Shown here: one piece after another, positions 26,164 through 35,755 of the stretch
How the letters are laid out: each line of letters opens with the position of its first letter
Numbering within the stretch: the stretch's first letter is position 1
NCBI RefSeq assembly: GCF_002017865.1
Contig: NZ_MTJN01000002.1
Coordinates: 4,383,703-4,447,702 of the forward strand
Direction: 5' to 3'
Source of the DNA: Rhodoferax fermentans
Lineage (GTDB): Bacteria; Pseudomonadota; Gammaproteobacteria; Burkholderiales; Burkholderiaceae_C
DNA length: 64,000 nt
Notes under the pieces: model-generated
Databases searched by the model: none
What the model was told of the DNA's origin: nothing
What the model saw: only the letters and a program-made list of their open reading frames with translations
Program-made: the position numbers and the translations under genes

Positions 26164-26817
26164 ATGTTGACCGGAACCTCCTCTGCCACCAGCACCAGCT
26201 CATCGACCGTTGGCGCCAGCACCACCAACAAATCCAGCTCGGAGGTGGCGCAAGACCGTTTCCTCAAGCTGCTGGTGGCACAGCTCAACAACCAGGATCC
26301 GATGAACCCGATGGACAACGCCCAGATGACCAGTCAGATGGCGCAAATCAACACGGTGACCGGTATCCAGCAAGTGAACGACACGCTCAAGAACATGGGG
26401 GACCAGTTCACCGCCATGCAGATGCTGCAGGGCTCCAATATGGTTGGTCGCGACGTGCTGCTGGCGAGCAACACCCTGTCCATCAGCGAAGGCAAAGCCG
26501 CCGGTGTGGTGAGCCTGGCGGCACGTGCCGAGAGCGTCAAGGTCGACATCCTGTCGCCTGCCGGCACCGTGGTCGACACCATCAACCTGGGCGCGCTGGG
26601 GGCCGGTCAGCACAACTTCTCCTGGGATGCCTCCAAATACAGCGCCAGCGGTAACCCCACCTTCAAGGTCACCGCCACCCTGGGTGGCAAAGCCATCGAC
26701 AACACCGCCATGGTCCGAGCCAAGGTGCAATCCGTCAGCAGCGAAGACGGCGTCATGAATGTGCAACTGGCGGGCCGCAGCGCGGTCCCCTACAGCAGCA
26801 TCAAAGCCATTTTGTGA
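26164..26817 (+). CDS. flgD: Hook assembly scaffold protein FlgD
   Basis: 217 aa. N-terminal export and capping region with DRFLKLLVAQLNNQDPMNPM, then Ig-like and FlgD-tudor segments (GQHNFSWDASKYSASGNPTF). It caps the growing hook and is replaced by FlgK. It lies between flgC and flgE as usual. Confidence 0.95.
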   Translation: MLTGTSSATSTSSSTVGASTTNKSSSEVAQDRFLKLLVAQLNNQDPMNPMDNAQMTSQMAQINTVTGIQQVNDTLKNMGDQFTAMQMLQGSNMVGRDVLLASNTLSISEGKAAGVVSLAARAESVKVDILSPAGTVVDTINLGALGAGQHNFSWDASKYSASGNPTFKVTATLGGKAIDNTAMVRAKVQSVSSEDGVMNVQLAGRSAVPYSSIKAIL

Positions 26818-26846
26818 TCACCCACTGATTTAACAAGGAACCCACC

Positions 26847-28061
26847 ATGTCATTCCAAACCGGACTCTCAGGGCTCAACGCCTCCAGCCGCAGCCTGGAC
26901 GTGATCGGCAACAACATCGCCAACGCCAACACCACCGGCATGAAGTCCTCGCGCACCGAGTTCGGTGACTTGGTGGCCTCATCACTGGGCGCCGCTGGCG
27001 GCAGCGCCGGAGCGGGTATTGGTGTCGCTGTGGCGGCCATTGCGCAGCAGTTCACGCAAGGCAACATCAACACCACCGGGAACAGTCTGGATGTGGCGAT
27101 CAACGGCGGTGGTTTCTTCCAGCTAACCCAACCAGACGACTCGATCGCCTACACCCGCGACGGCTCCTTCAAGCTCGACAAAGATGGCTACATCATCACC
27201 AACACAGGCGCCAACCTGATGGGTTACCCAACAGACACCGCGGGCAACACCACCAGCACAAAGGCCGAAAAACTGCAGTTACCGACCACCGCACCCATCG
27301 CTGGCAAACAGACCACCAAAATCACCGCAGAATTCAATTTGGATGCCAGAGCGGTAGAGGCCGCATCGGTCACCCCCCCCACCCCGAGAGGTACCTACGG
27401 CACAGCACTGCCGGTGTATGACTCCCAGGGGACACCGGTTCCGCTCAATCTCTATTTCTCGAAGGCAGCCACCACCACCACCGACAACTGGGACGTGTAT
27501 GACGTCGCCACCGGTGGCACGCCCTTGTTTCAATTGCAGTTTGATGGCAATGGCAAACTGGTGTCGCCCCTGACCCCCCCGACCCTGACGATTGCGACAC
27601 CGTCACCGACCACGCCAAGCATCACAGCCACACTGGACATCAGCAAGGTATCCCAAGGTGGCTCGGCCTTTTCCGTCTCCAACTTGACGCAGGACGGCTA
27701 CGCCCCAGGCGAGCTCACTGGCATCAGTATTGGTGAAACCGGCGTCATCACCACACGCTACTCCAACGGCCAAACCCAGTTCAAGGGGCAAATTGCCCTG
27801 ACCGACTTCCGCAATGTGCAGGGCCTGCAGCCACTGGGCAACAACGCCTGGGCGTCGACCTATGCCTCTGGTGCAGCGGTGGAAGGCAAGCCGGGTGCGG
27901 GGCGCTTTGGCGGTTTGCGTGCTGGCGCGCTGGAAGAATCCAACGTCGACCTGACTTCCGAGCTGGTCAACATGATGACCGCACAGCGCACCTACCAAGC
28001 CAACGCCCAAACCATCAAGACACAGGATCAGATCATGTCGACGCTGGTCAACCTGCGTTGA
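26847..28061 (+). CDS. flgE: Flagellar hook protein FlgE
   Basis: 404 aa. N-terminal SFQTGLSGLNASSRSLDVIG and NNIANANTTGMKSSRTEF; C-terminal ELVNMMTAQRTYQANAQTIK. The central, Thr/Pro-rich hook domain (about 150-290) is variable. It forms the universal joint outside the outer membrane. A good AAGGAA site precedes the ATG. Confidence 0.95.
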   Translation: MSFQTGLSGLNASSRSLDVIGNNIANANTTGMKSSRTEFGDLVASSLGAAGGSAGAGIGVAVAAIAQQFTQGNINTTGNSLDVAINGGGFFQLTQPDDSIAYTRDGSFKLDKDGYIITNTGANLMGYPTDTAGNTTSTKAEKLQLPTTAPIAGKQTTKITAEFNLDARAVEAASVTPPTPRGTYGTALPVYDSQGTPVPLNLYFSKAATTTTDNWDVYDVATGGTPLFQLQFDGNGKLVSPLTPPTLTIATPSPTTPSITATLDISKVSQGGSAFSVSNLTQDGYAPGELTGISIGETGVITTRYSNGQTQFKGQIALTDFRNVQGLQPLGNNAWASTYASGAAVEGKPGAGRFGGLRAGALEESNVDLTSELVNMMTAQRTYQANAQTIKTQDQIMSTLVNLR

Positions 28062-28099
28062 AGCACCTGAAACTTTTGCGATTTTGACCAGGAGACACC

Positions 28100-28840
28100 A
28101 TGGACCGTCTGATTTACACCGCCATGACCGGGGCCAGCGCCGCCGCCAATCGACAGGCTGTGTTGTCCAACAACCTGGCCAATGTCTCCACCAATGGTTT
28201 TCGGGCCGAGTTGTCCACCTACCGTGCCGTACCGGTGCGTGGTGAGGGCTCCACCACCCGGGTCATGGCGCTGGAAGCCACACCGGGCTTCTCGGACCTG
28301 CCCGGCGCTCCCCAGCGCACCGGTCGCGGCATGGACGCCATGACCACCGGCAACTCCTGGTTTGGGGTGCAAGGACTCGATGGCACTGAGGCTTACACCC
28401 GCAACGGCTCCCTGGAAGTGGACTCCGAGGGAACTCTCAAAACCAACACCGGCTTGACCATCCTGAGTGATGGCGGGGCACCCATCGTGGCCCCCATCGG
28501 CGCCGAAGTGACTCTCGGCAGCGACGGCACCGTGACCGCCAAGGTGGGCAAGCAGGCGCCCACCGGCATTGGCCGCCTCAAACTCGCCACCCCCACCGCC
28601 GAAGATCCGCTCAAGCGGGGTGAGGACGGCCTGTTTCGCACCACCTCGGGTGAGCCGATGCCCAATGACGCCAACGCTCGCCTGCAACTCGGGGTGATCG
28701 AGGGCTCCAACGTCAACGCGATTGAGACCATGGTTGGCATGATCCAGACCGCCCGCCAATTCGAGGCCCAAACCCGGCTGATGCAGACCGCCGAGCAGGA
28801 CGACCGCGCTGCGGCTCAGTTGCTCGGCATGCAAGGCTGA
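28100..28840 (+). CDS. flgF: Flagellar proximal rod protein FlgF
   Basis: 246 aa. MDRLIYTAMTGASAAANRQA and [16 protein letters not shown] at the N-terminus, VGMIQTARQFEAQTRLMQTA at the C-terminus. Rod protein between FlgB/C and FlgG. Confidence 0.95.
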   Translation: MDRLIYTAMTGASAAANRQAVLSNNLANVSTNGFRAELSTYRAVPVRGEGSTTRVMALEATPGFSDLPGAPQRTGRGMDAMTTGNSWFGVQGLDGTEAYTRNGSLEVDSEGTLKTNTGLTILSDGGAPIVAPIGAEVTLGSDGTVTAKVGKQAPTGIGRLKLATPTAEDPLKRGEDGLFRTTSGEPMPNDANARLQLGVIEGSNVNAIETMVGMIQTARQFEAQTRLMQTAEQDDRAAAQLLGMQG

Positions 28841-28861
28841 TTTTTTTCAGGACACACCATC

Positions 28862-29644
28862 ATGATCAACTCTCTGTGGATTTCCAAAACCGGCATGGAA
28901 GCCCAGCAAATGCAGCTGGACGTGATTTCCAACAACTTGGCCAACGTGTCCACCAACGGCTTCAAACGCGCCACCGCTGTGTTTGAGGACCTGATGTACC
29001 AGAACCTGCGCCAGGTGGGGGCCAACAGCACCGAGCAGTCCACTCTGCCTACCGGCCTGCAGATCGGTCTGGGCGTGCGCACCGTGGCCACCAGTCGCTC
29101 CTTCACCCAGGGCAACTTGCAGCAGAGCAACAACAAGCTCGATGTAGCCATCCAGGGCGACGGCTTTTTTCAGGTGACGATGCCCGACGGCACCACCAGC
29201 TACACCCGTGATGGGGCTTTCCAGATCAACTCGGCTGGCGCCCTGGTCACCGCCACCGGCCTGGCGATTGCCAACGGGGTCACCGTGCCGGCCAACGCCA
29301 CAGCAGTCACCATCGCCGGTGACGGCACCGTGTCTGCCACCATCCCGGGTACGACCGCGCCACAAGGTATTGGCACGATTGCACTGGCACGTTTCATCAA
29401 CCCGGCCGGTCTGACACCACTAGGAGGCAACTTGTATGCCGAGAGCCTGGCCTCGGGTCAGCCGCAAGCGGGCACCGCTGGTGCGGATGGCATGGGCGCC
29501 CTGATGCAGGGTTTTCTGGAAACCTCCAACGTCAATGTGGTGCAGGAGCTGGTGACCATGATCCAGACCCAGCGCGCCTATGAAATGAACTCCAAGGCCA
29601 TTCAGACCTCGGACCAGATGCTGCAAAAGCTGGGTCAAATTTAA
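28862..29644 (+). CDS. flgG: Flagellar distal rod protein FlgG
   Basis: 260 aa, standard size. It starts [20 protein letters not shown], with the distal-rod motif [20 protein letters not shown] and C-terminal [20 protein letters not shown]. It builds the distal rod through the P and L rings. Confidence 0.96.
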   Translation: MINSLWISKTGMEAQQMQLDVISNNLANVSTNGFKRATAVFEDLMYQNLRQVGANSTEQSTLPTGLQIGLGVRTVATSRSFTQGNLQQSNNKLDVAIQGDGFFQVTMPDGTTSYTRDGAFQINSAGALVTATGLAIANGVTVPANATAVTIAGDGTVSATIPGTTAPQGIGTIALARFINPAGLTPLGGNLYAESLASGQPQAGTAGADGMGALMQGFLETSNVNVVQELVTMIQTQRAYEMNSKAIQTSDQMLQKLGQI

Positions 29645-29659
29645 GCGCGGAGGTTCACC

Positions 29660-30382
29660 ATGCGCACACGTGCTAACTATTTTTATAGCAATAAGCCCTT
29701 TCATCTATTGGGCTTAACCTGCTTTTTATCCATATTCATGAGCGGGTGCTCCTCCTTGCCCCAGACGGTGGCGGTAGAGTTTCCTGACACCACGCCCAGC
29801 CGCCCGATCGCCTCCACCGAGCCGGTGGCCGGGCCAGCCAGTGGCAGCCTGTTCCAGAAGGCCAGCTACCGCCCGGCCTTTGAGGACGCACGCGCCCGCG
29901 TGGTGGGGGACCAGATCACGGTACGTATTGTGGAGAAGGTCACGGCCAAACAGGTGTCGTCATCCACTGCCAACCGCACCACTTCGGGTTCGGCCAGCGT
30001 GAGTGCGTTCCCGCTGATTTCTCCCGCCGACCTGGCCAACCTGAGCGCCGGTGTTGGCACCAAATCGGCCAACGACTTCTCGGGCAAAGGCGGCACCGAA
30101 AGTGCCAACACTTTTGAAGGCACCATCTCGGCCACCGTGATCGAGGTGCTGCCCAACGGCCACCTCCGGGTGGCGGGAGACAAGCAGATTGGTGTCAACC
30201 AGAATGTGGACGTGATGCGTTTCTCTGGCACGGTGGACCCACGTCTGATCCAGCCCGGCAATCTGGTCAATTCCACCCAGGTGGCCAACGCCCGCATGGA
30301 ATCCAAAGGCCGCGGTGCACAGGCCGAAGCACAAACAGTTGGCTGGTTAACCCGGTTCTTTTTCAGCTTTTTGCCGTTCTAA
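29660..30382 (+). CDS. flgH: Flagellar L-ring lipoprotein FlgH
   Basis: 240 aa. A lipoprotein signal peptide with lipobox FMSGC (Cys at about residue 30) precedes the L-ring domain (EDARARVVGDQITVRIVEKV and EGTISATVIEVLPNGHLRVA). It forms the outer-membrane bushing. The N-terminal ANYFYSNKPFHLLGL is encoded by a palindromic repeat-like stretch (29681-29730) that resembles repeats elsewhere in the window, so this signal peptide may have been partly built from a mobile repeat. Confidence 0.94.
   Translation: MRTRANYFYSNKPFHLLGLTCFLSIFMSGCSSLPQTVAVEFPDTTPSRPIASTEPVAGPASGSLFQKASYRPAFEDARARVVGDQITVRIVEKVTAKQVSSSTANRTTSGSASVSAFPLISPADLANLSAGVGTKSANDFSGKGGTESANTFEGTISATVIEVLPNGHLRVAGDKQIGVNQNVDVMRFSGTVDPRLIQPGNLVNSTQVANARMESKGRGAQAEAQTVGWLTRFFFSFLPF
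29681..29730. repeat. Dispersed palindromic repeat copy inside flgH
   Basis: actatttttatagcaataag followed by ccctttcatctattgggctt resembles the repeat copies near 14028-14080, 43797-43860 and 48243-48300 (shared core elements (g/t)ctatttttatagca and a(a/g)gccc...gggct). It is translated as part of the FlgH signal peptide. Homology among copies was judged by eye. Confidence 0.5.
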
Positions 30383-30415
30383 AGTTGCGCAGAATCGTGC
30401 CGAGGGGTAATCCAA

Positions 30416-31576
30416 ATGCACGCTACAGCCAACACACCACAGCCAACTTTTGCCACACGCTCACGCGGGGTGTGGCTTTTTGCCGGGTTGGCCTTGTTAT
30501 TGGCCGCCAGCCTGCCGAACACGGCAGACGCCGCCCGCATTAAGGAAGTGGCCGCCGTTGAGGGCGTGCGCAGCAACCAGTTGACCGGCTTTGGGCTGGT
30601 GGTGGGCTTGGACGGTACCGGTGACCAAACCACCCAGATGCCCTACACCACCCAAGGCCTCACCAATTACCTGCAGCAACTCGGCATCACGCTGCCAGCG
30701 GCCAATGTCTCGCAGTTGCAGATGAAAAATGTCGCTGCGGTGCTGGTCACCGCTGAACTGCCCGCCTTTGCCCGGCCTGGACAAATGATTGATGTGAGTG
30801 TGTCGTCCATGGGCAACTCCAAATCCCTCAAAGGTGGCATGTTGATCTCGACCCCGCTCAAAGGGGCCGATGGCGAAATTTATGCCTTGGCCCAGGGCAG
30901 CCTGGTGGTGGCCGGTGCGGGCGCCGCAGCAGGTGGCAGCAAGGTGCAGGTGAACCACCTGAGTGCCGGGCGCATTCCCAATGGTGGACAGGTGGAACGG
31001 GTGGTACCAACACCGCTGCAGGAAAGCAACGGCATCACCCTGGGCTTGCAGGCGTCCGACTTTCAGACCGCACGCGGTGTGGCACTGGCCATCAACCGGC
31101 GTTTTGGCGCGGGTTCGGCCCAAGCCCTGGACGGCCGCACCATCCGGGTCAATGCCCCCACCGAGCCCGATGCACGTGTCACCTTCATGGCCGAACTTGA
31201 GGAGTTGCCACTGGAGAACTCGGTGCCCTCGGCCAAGGTGGTGATCAATTCACGCACCGGCTCGATTGTGATGAACCAGGCGGTGAGCCTGGGCGCCTGC
31301 GCCATCGCCCACGGCAATTTGTCGATCAGCATCTCCAACACCCCCACGGTGAGCCAGCCCAATGCGCTGTCACAAGGGCAGACCGCCGTCACCAACAAGG
31401 CCGACATCCAGATTCGCCAGGAACCGGGCATGCTGATCGAGTTGCCTGCTGCACCACAGCTGTCTGACGTGGTGCGTGCCCTCAACTCCCTGGGTGCCAC
31501 GCCGCAAGACCTGTTGGCCATTCTGCAGGCGATCAAGGCCGCAGGTGCGCTCAACGCCGAGCTGGAGGTGATCTGA
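30416..31576 (+). CDS. flgI: Flagellar P-ring protein FlgI
   Basis: 386 aa. The signal peptide ends near TADAARIKEV (residue about 40). Highly conserved blocks include GVRSNQLTGFGLVVGLDGTG and a C-terminal GATPQDLLAILQAIKAAGAL. It forms the periplasmic P-ring around the rod. It overlaps flgJ by one base (TGATG). Confidence 0.96.
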   Translation: MHATANTPQPTFATRSRGVWLFAGLALLLAASLPNTADAARIKEVAAVEGVRSNQLTGFGLVVGLDGTGDQTTQMPYTTQGLTNYLQQLGITLPAANVSQLQMKNVAAVLVTAELPAFARPGQMIDVSVSSMGNSKSLKGGMLISTPLKGADGEIYALAQGSLVVAGAGAAAGGSKVQVNHLSAGRIPNGGQVERVVPTPLQESNGITLGLQASDFQTARGVALAINRRFGAGSAQALDGRTIRVNAPTEPDARVTFMAELEELPLENSVPSAKVVINSRTGSIVMNQAVSLGACAIAHGNLSISISNTPTVSQPNALSQGQTAVTNKADIQIRQEPGMLIELPAAPQLSDVVRALNSLGATPQDLLAILQAIKAAGALNAELEVI

Positions 31577-32493
31577 TGAGCATCGGTCAAAGCACTTCGT
31601 TGTCCAACGCGCTGGCGGCGGACGCCAACTCGCTGGGCAAACTCAAACTGCAGGCGGGTCAGGACAGCCCGGCAGCGATCAAGGAAACCGCCAAACAGTT
31701 CGAGTCGCTGTTCATGCGAGAACTGATCAAGAGCATGCGTGGGGCCACCATGAAGTCCGGCATGCTGGACAACCCAGGCAGTGATCTGGGCACCGACTTG
31801 CTCGACCAGCAGTTTGCGGTACAGATGTCGGGCCAGCCTGGTGGCCTGTCCGACATGATTGCCGCACAACTGTCGCGCCAGATGGGTGTGGCCATGCCCG
31901 ACGGTCCACTCAACGCCGGCAAACTGACCGCCCCGCCCATGAGCACGCTGCAAAAATCGGCGTCTCTGGCGGCATACAGCGCCAACGCGGTCAAACCCAC
32001 CAGCAGCCAAAGCGGTTTTGTGGCGCGCCACACCGAGTCGGCGATCCGCATCGAGAAAGAAACGGGCATCCCAGCCAGCTATATGGTGGGACAAGCTGGC
32101 CACGAAACCGGCTGGGGTAAACACGAGATCAAGCTGCGCAACGGCCAGTCCGCCAACAACCTGTTTGGCATCAAGGCTGGTCCAGGCTGGAAGGGCAAGG
32201 TGGCCGAGGTCACCACCACCGAGTATGTCAACGGCGTGCCCGAAAAACGTGTGGCCAAGTTCCGCGCCTATGCCTCCACTGATGAGGCGTTTAGGGATTA
32301 CGCCCGGCTGATCACCCAGTCACCGCGTTACGCCAAGGTCAGCCAGCAGACCGGTTCTGCCTATGCCTTTGCCAGCAGCCTGCAAAAAGCCGGCTACGCG
32401 ACCGACCCCAACTATGCGGTCAAGGTCAGTCGCGCCATTGAAACCACCCAGCGTCTGCAAGCCCGCACCCAGGTTGTGGCCCAAACATCATGA
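31576..32493 (+). CDS. flgJ: Rod cap and peptidoglycan hydrolase FlgJ
   Basis: 305 aa, dual-domain form. The N-terminal rod-scaffold domain (about 25-110, KQFESLFMRELIKSMRGATM) is followed by a C-terminal glucosaminidase/muramidase domain (about 150-300; GQAGHETGWGKHEIKLRNG with the catalytic Glu, then NNLFGIKAGPGWKGK). It opens the cell wall for the growing rod. It overlaps flgK by 4 bp. Confidence 0.95.
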   Translation: MSIGQSTSLSNALAADANSLGKLKLQAGQDSPAAIKETAKQFESLFMRELIKSMRGATMKSGMLDNPGSDLGTDLLDQQFAVQMSGQPGGLSDMIAAQLSRQMGVAMPDGPLNAGKLTAPPMSTLQKSASLAAYSANAVKPTSSQSGFVARHTESAIRIEKETGIPASYMVGQAGHETGWGKHEIKLRNGQSANNLFGIKAGPGWKGKVAEVTTTEYVNGVPEKRVAKFRAYASTDEAFRDYARLITQSPRYAKVSQQTGSAYAFASSLQKAGYATDPNYAVKVSRAIETTQRLQARTQVVAQTS

Positions 32494-34406
32494 GTGGCAT
32501 TCTCAACGTCGCCACCCGCGCGCTGATGGCCAACCAGACCATCCTGCAAACCACGGGCAACAACATTGCCAACGTCAACACCCCGGGTTATTCGCGTCAG
32601 AACGCGGTGTTGCAAACCGTGGAAGGCCAATTCACTGGGGGTGGGTACATCGGCAAAGGGGTGGATGTGGTCACCATCCAGCGCAACTACAGCGCGTTCC
32701 TGACCCGCCAATCGGCCTTGGCCGGCGCCACCGCTTCAGGAGACAGCGCCCGCGCGGACAAGCTCAAACAGCTCGAAGCCCTGTTTCCCGGCGGCACCAA
32801 TGGCCTGGGGGCATCGGTCAACGACATGCTCAACGCCTTTGCCGATGTGGCCAGTGCCCCCACCGACTTGACCGCACGCACCGTGGCGCTGACCCGTGTG
32901 GATGAGGCCGCATCACGCATGCGCAGTGCATCCACCACACTGGACGACTTGCAGCTGGCGGTCAAACAGGAGCTGGAGCAAAAAGTCAACGCCGTCAATA
33001 GCCTGGCCAACAGCATCGCCGCGGTCAATGACCAGATTGCCCGCGCCCAGGGCACCGGGCAGCAACCCAACGACTTGCTGGATCGCCGCGACCAACTGGT
33101 GCGGGAACTCAACAAGTACATCCAGACCTCATCGATTCCCGCCAGTGACGGCACCATGGGCATTTTTATCGGGGGCAGCCAGGCTCTGGTGCTAGGTACC
33201 AGCGTAGCGCCATTGAGCATCGTCAAAGACGATTTCGGCGACCCTTTGAAAAGCAAGCTGGCCATCACCCACACCGGAACAACCACCACGCTGGACGAAA
33301 ACACGCTCGGCGGCGGCGAAGTGACCGGTTTGCTGAAGTTCCAGAACACCGATCTGGCAGAAGGCCGCAACCTTCTGGGTCGGCTGACCCTGGCCATCAG
33401 CACCAGCATGAATACGCAGCACGCACTGGGACTGGATCTGGATGGCAATCCCGGGGGAAAGCTCTTTACCGCAACAAACATCAATACCCCGAGCAACATC
33501 CTCAAGCCAAGCACCCAGGCAGCCAGCACAATCCTGACGCTGGGCATTGCCGATGTCACCAAGTTTGAAGCGTCAGACTACGAAATCACCTTTACCGGGG
33601 CCGCTGCGGGCAGCATCACACGCAAGTCCGATGGTGTGGTGACGGCATTCACGGCCGTCCCAATCACCATTGACGGCCTGACCATTGCCGCCGCCGGTGC
33701 CGCCAATGCGGGTGACCGCTTTCTGATCAAACCGTTCAGCACCGCCGCAAGCGACATCCGCGCCGAGTTTTCCACCCCACGCGCCTTGGCTGTCGCCAGC
33801 CCGATAGCGGGCAAGATGGGCACAACCAACACCGGCAGCCTGCAACTCGCCAGCCTCACGGCCAAAACCAACACGCCAACCCCGCCCCACCCCGCGCCGG
33901 TGACGATCTCATTCACGGGAGCCAATAGTTACACCCGCAGCGACGTCGCAGGCACCTTCACCTTCACCTCGGGACAGGCCATTGCGTCTGCCGATTGGTC
34001 GGTGGTTCTGCAGGGTGTGCCAAAAGCAGGGGATACCTTTACCGTGGTGGGCATCAAGGACACGGCCAACAACAACGGCATTGACTTCAAACTCAACGCT
34101 GGCAACGCGTCTTCCATGATGGGACTGCGCGACAAAGCCATGTTTGACGGCGCCGCTTTGACCGACGGTTACGCCAGCATGATTGCGCAGATCGGTATTC
34201 GCAGCCAAAGTGCCAATTACGCGGCTGAGGTCTCTGGCACCATCGCCGCTAATCTGGAAACCGATCGCACCGGTGTCTCGGGTGTCAACCTGGATGAAGA
34301 GGCCTCCAAGCTGCTGCAGTACCAACAGGCCTACCAGGCCTCGGCCAAGGTCATCCAAATTGCGCAGGGCATTTTTGACACCCTGATCCAGACCATGAGC
34401 CGCTGA
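32490..34406 (+). CDS. flgK: Hook-filament junction protein FlgK (HAP1)
   Basis: 638 aa. N-terminal MSGILNVATRALMANQTILQ and TTGNNIANVNTPGYSRQNAV; C-terminal VNLDEEASKLLQYQQAYQAS. The middle section (about 330-530) is variable. It connects the hook to the filament and requires the FlgN chaperone. Confidence 0.95.
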   Translation: MSGILNVATRALMANQTILQTTGNNIANVNTPGYSRQNAVLQTVEGQFTGGGYIGKGVDVVTIQRNYSAFLTRQSALAGATASGDSARADKLKQLEALFPGGTNGLGASVNDMLNAFADVASAPTDLTARTVALTRVDEAASRMRSASTTLDDLQLAVKQELEQKVNAVNSLANSIAAVNDQIARAQGTGQQPNDLLDRRDQLVRELNKYIQTSSIPASDGTMGIFIGGSQALVLGTSVAPLSIVKDDFGDPLKSKLAITHTGTTTTLDENTLGGGEVTGLLKFQNTDLAEGRNLLGRLTLAISTSMNTQHALGLDLDGNPGGKLFTATNINTPSNILKPSTQAASTILTLGIADVTKFEASDYEITFTGAAAGSITRKSDGVVTAFTAVPITIDGLTIAAAGAANAGDRFLIKPFSTAASDIRAEFSTPRALAVASPIAGKMGTTNTGSLQLASLTAKTNTPTPPHPAPVTISFTGANSYTRSDVAGTFTFTSGQAIASADWSVVLQGVPKAGDTFTVVGIKDTANNNGIDFKLNAGNASSMMGLRDKAMFDGAALTDGYASMIAQIGIRSQSANYAAEVSGTIAANLETDRTGVSGVNLDEEASKLLQYQQAYQASAKVIQIAQGIFDTLIQTMSR

Positions 34407-34429
34407 ACCAGCGCCATCCGGAGCACGAC

Positions 34430-35752
34430 ATGAGCAACTTCAGCCGCATTGGCACCGCCAACACCTACGACAGCGCCGTTCGCAACATTGCCCACCGGCA
34501 AAGCGCCTTGGCCAACCTGCAGGAAAACCTGACCTCGGGCAAACGTGTGGTACGTCCCAGCGACGACCCGACCGCCGCGGCCAATGCCGAACGGGCCATG
34601 ACCCGCATCAGCCGCATTGCCACCGACCAGCGGGTGCTCGAATCCCAGCGCAACGCCATTGCCCAGGCTGAAAGCACTTTGGGTGAGGTGACCGATGTGC
34701 TGCAGCGTTTTCGTGAACTGGTCGTGAATGCGGGGGACGGTGTACACAGCAGCGCCGAGCGCCGGTCCATCGCACTGGAGTTGCAAGGCTTGCGTGACCA
34801 GGTCTTTTCGCTGGCCAACACCAAAGACACCAATGGGCTGCCGCTGTTTGGCGCCCTGGCCAGTGCGCTCGCGCCGTTTGTCGGGCCGCAGGCGGGCGCT
34901 CCAGACTACAACTTCCAGGGTTTGCCGGGCCAGTCCGCCAGCAACGAGGTGGCCATCCCCTTCACCCTCGATGGGGATGCCGCGTTCATGCATGACCCAA
35001 CGCGTGACCGTGTGTTCAACGTGGACGTCAGCAACTCGGTAGATGGCTTGATCTCGGCAGACAGAACCCTGACCACCAGCGCCATCAAAGTGACCAATTC
35101 GGCCACTGTCAAGTCCACGGCTGCAGCCGCTGCGGCCGTGGCGCCGCCCAACAACGCGCCCTACCCCAGCTATGCGATTGCGTTCACGGCGGTTGACTCC
35201 ACCACGGTGCCCGGCACCACCACCGCCACCTACAGCATCACAGAAACCCCGTCGGTGACGCCGCTTGGCGCTCCGGCACCGTTTGCCAACGTCACCGTCA
35301 GTTTTCCGACTGGCAGCACGTTTGACATCACCGGCATCCCGGGCATGTCCTTGACGGTCAAGGGCACGCCCAAGGTCAACGACACCGTCACCGTCGACTC
35401 CAGTCCCAGCGTGTTCAGTGTGCTCGACGATGCCATCAAAAACATCCGGGAAGCCCCCAACAACAACGGGGCAGCGCAGGCCGTGAGCCAGGCATTGAAC
35501 AACATCGACATCGGCATGGAGCGCATCTCGGCAGCACGCGGTCAGGCGGGCGATCTGCTCAACCGCGCAGACCGCATCACCGCCAACCAGGAAAACCGCA
35601 GCATCCAGCTGGAAGCCGACCGTTCCCGTGCCGAAGACCTGGACATGATCAAAGGCATATCGGACTTCAACAACCAGCAAACCGGCTACCAGGCGGCGCT
35701 GCAAACCTATGCCAAGGTGCAGCAGCTCTCGCTGTTCAACTTCATCAGCTAA
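34430..35752 (+). CDS. flgL: Hook-filament junction protein FlgL (HAP3)
   Basis: 440 aa. Flagellin-like N-terminus (RIGTANTYDSAVRNIAHRQS, then LTSGKRVVRPSDDPTAAANA) and C-terminus. A central insert of Thr/Val-rich sequence (about 210-320) makes it longer than enterobacterial FlgL (about 317 aa). Last structural gene of the operon; the HDOD-type gene begins 3 bp after its stop. Confidence 0.94.
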   Translation: MSNFSRIGTANTYDSAVRNIAHRQSALANLQENLTSGKRVVRPSDDPTAAANAERAMTRISRIATDQRVLESQRNAIAQAESTLGEVTDVLQRFRELVVNAGDGVHSSAERRSIALELQGLRDQVFSLANTKDTNGLPLFGALASALAPFVGPQAGAPDYNFQGLPGQSASNEVAIPFTLDGDAAFMHDPTRDRVFNVDVSNSVDGLISADRTLTTSAIKVTNSATVKSTAAAAAAVAPPNNAPYPSYAIAFTAVDSTTVPGTTTATYSITETPSVTPLGAPAPFANVTVSFPTGSTFDITGIPGMSLTVKGTPKVNDTVTVDSSPSVFSVLDDAIKNIREAPNNNGAAQAVSQALNNIDIGMERISAARGQAGDLLNRADRITANQENRSIQLEADRSRAEDLDMIKGISDFNNQQTGYQAALQTYAKVQQLSLFNFIS

Positions 35753-35755
35753 GCC

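Noticed and set aside
31063..32124. 353-aa open frame antisense to flgI/flgJ
   Set aside because: Overlaps two conserved flagellar genes on the other strand and has no recognisable sequence.
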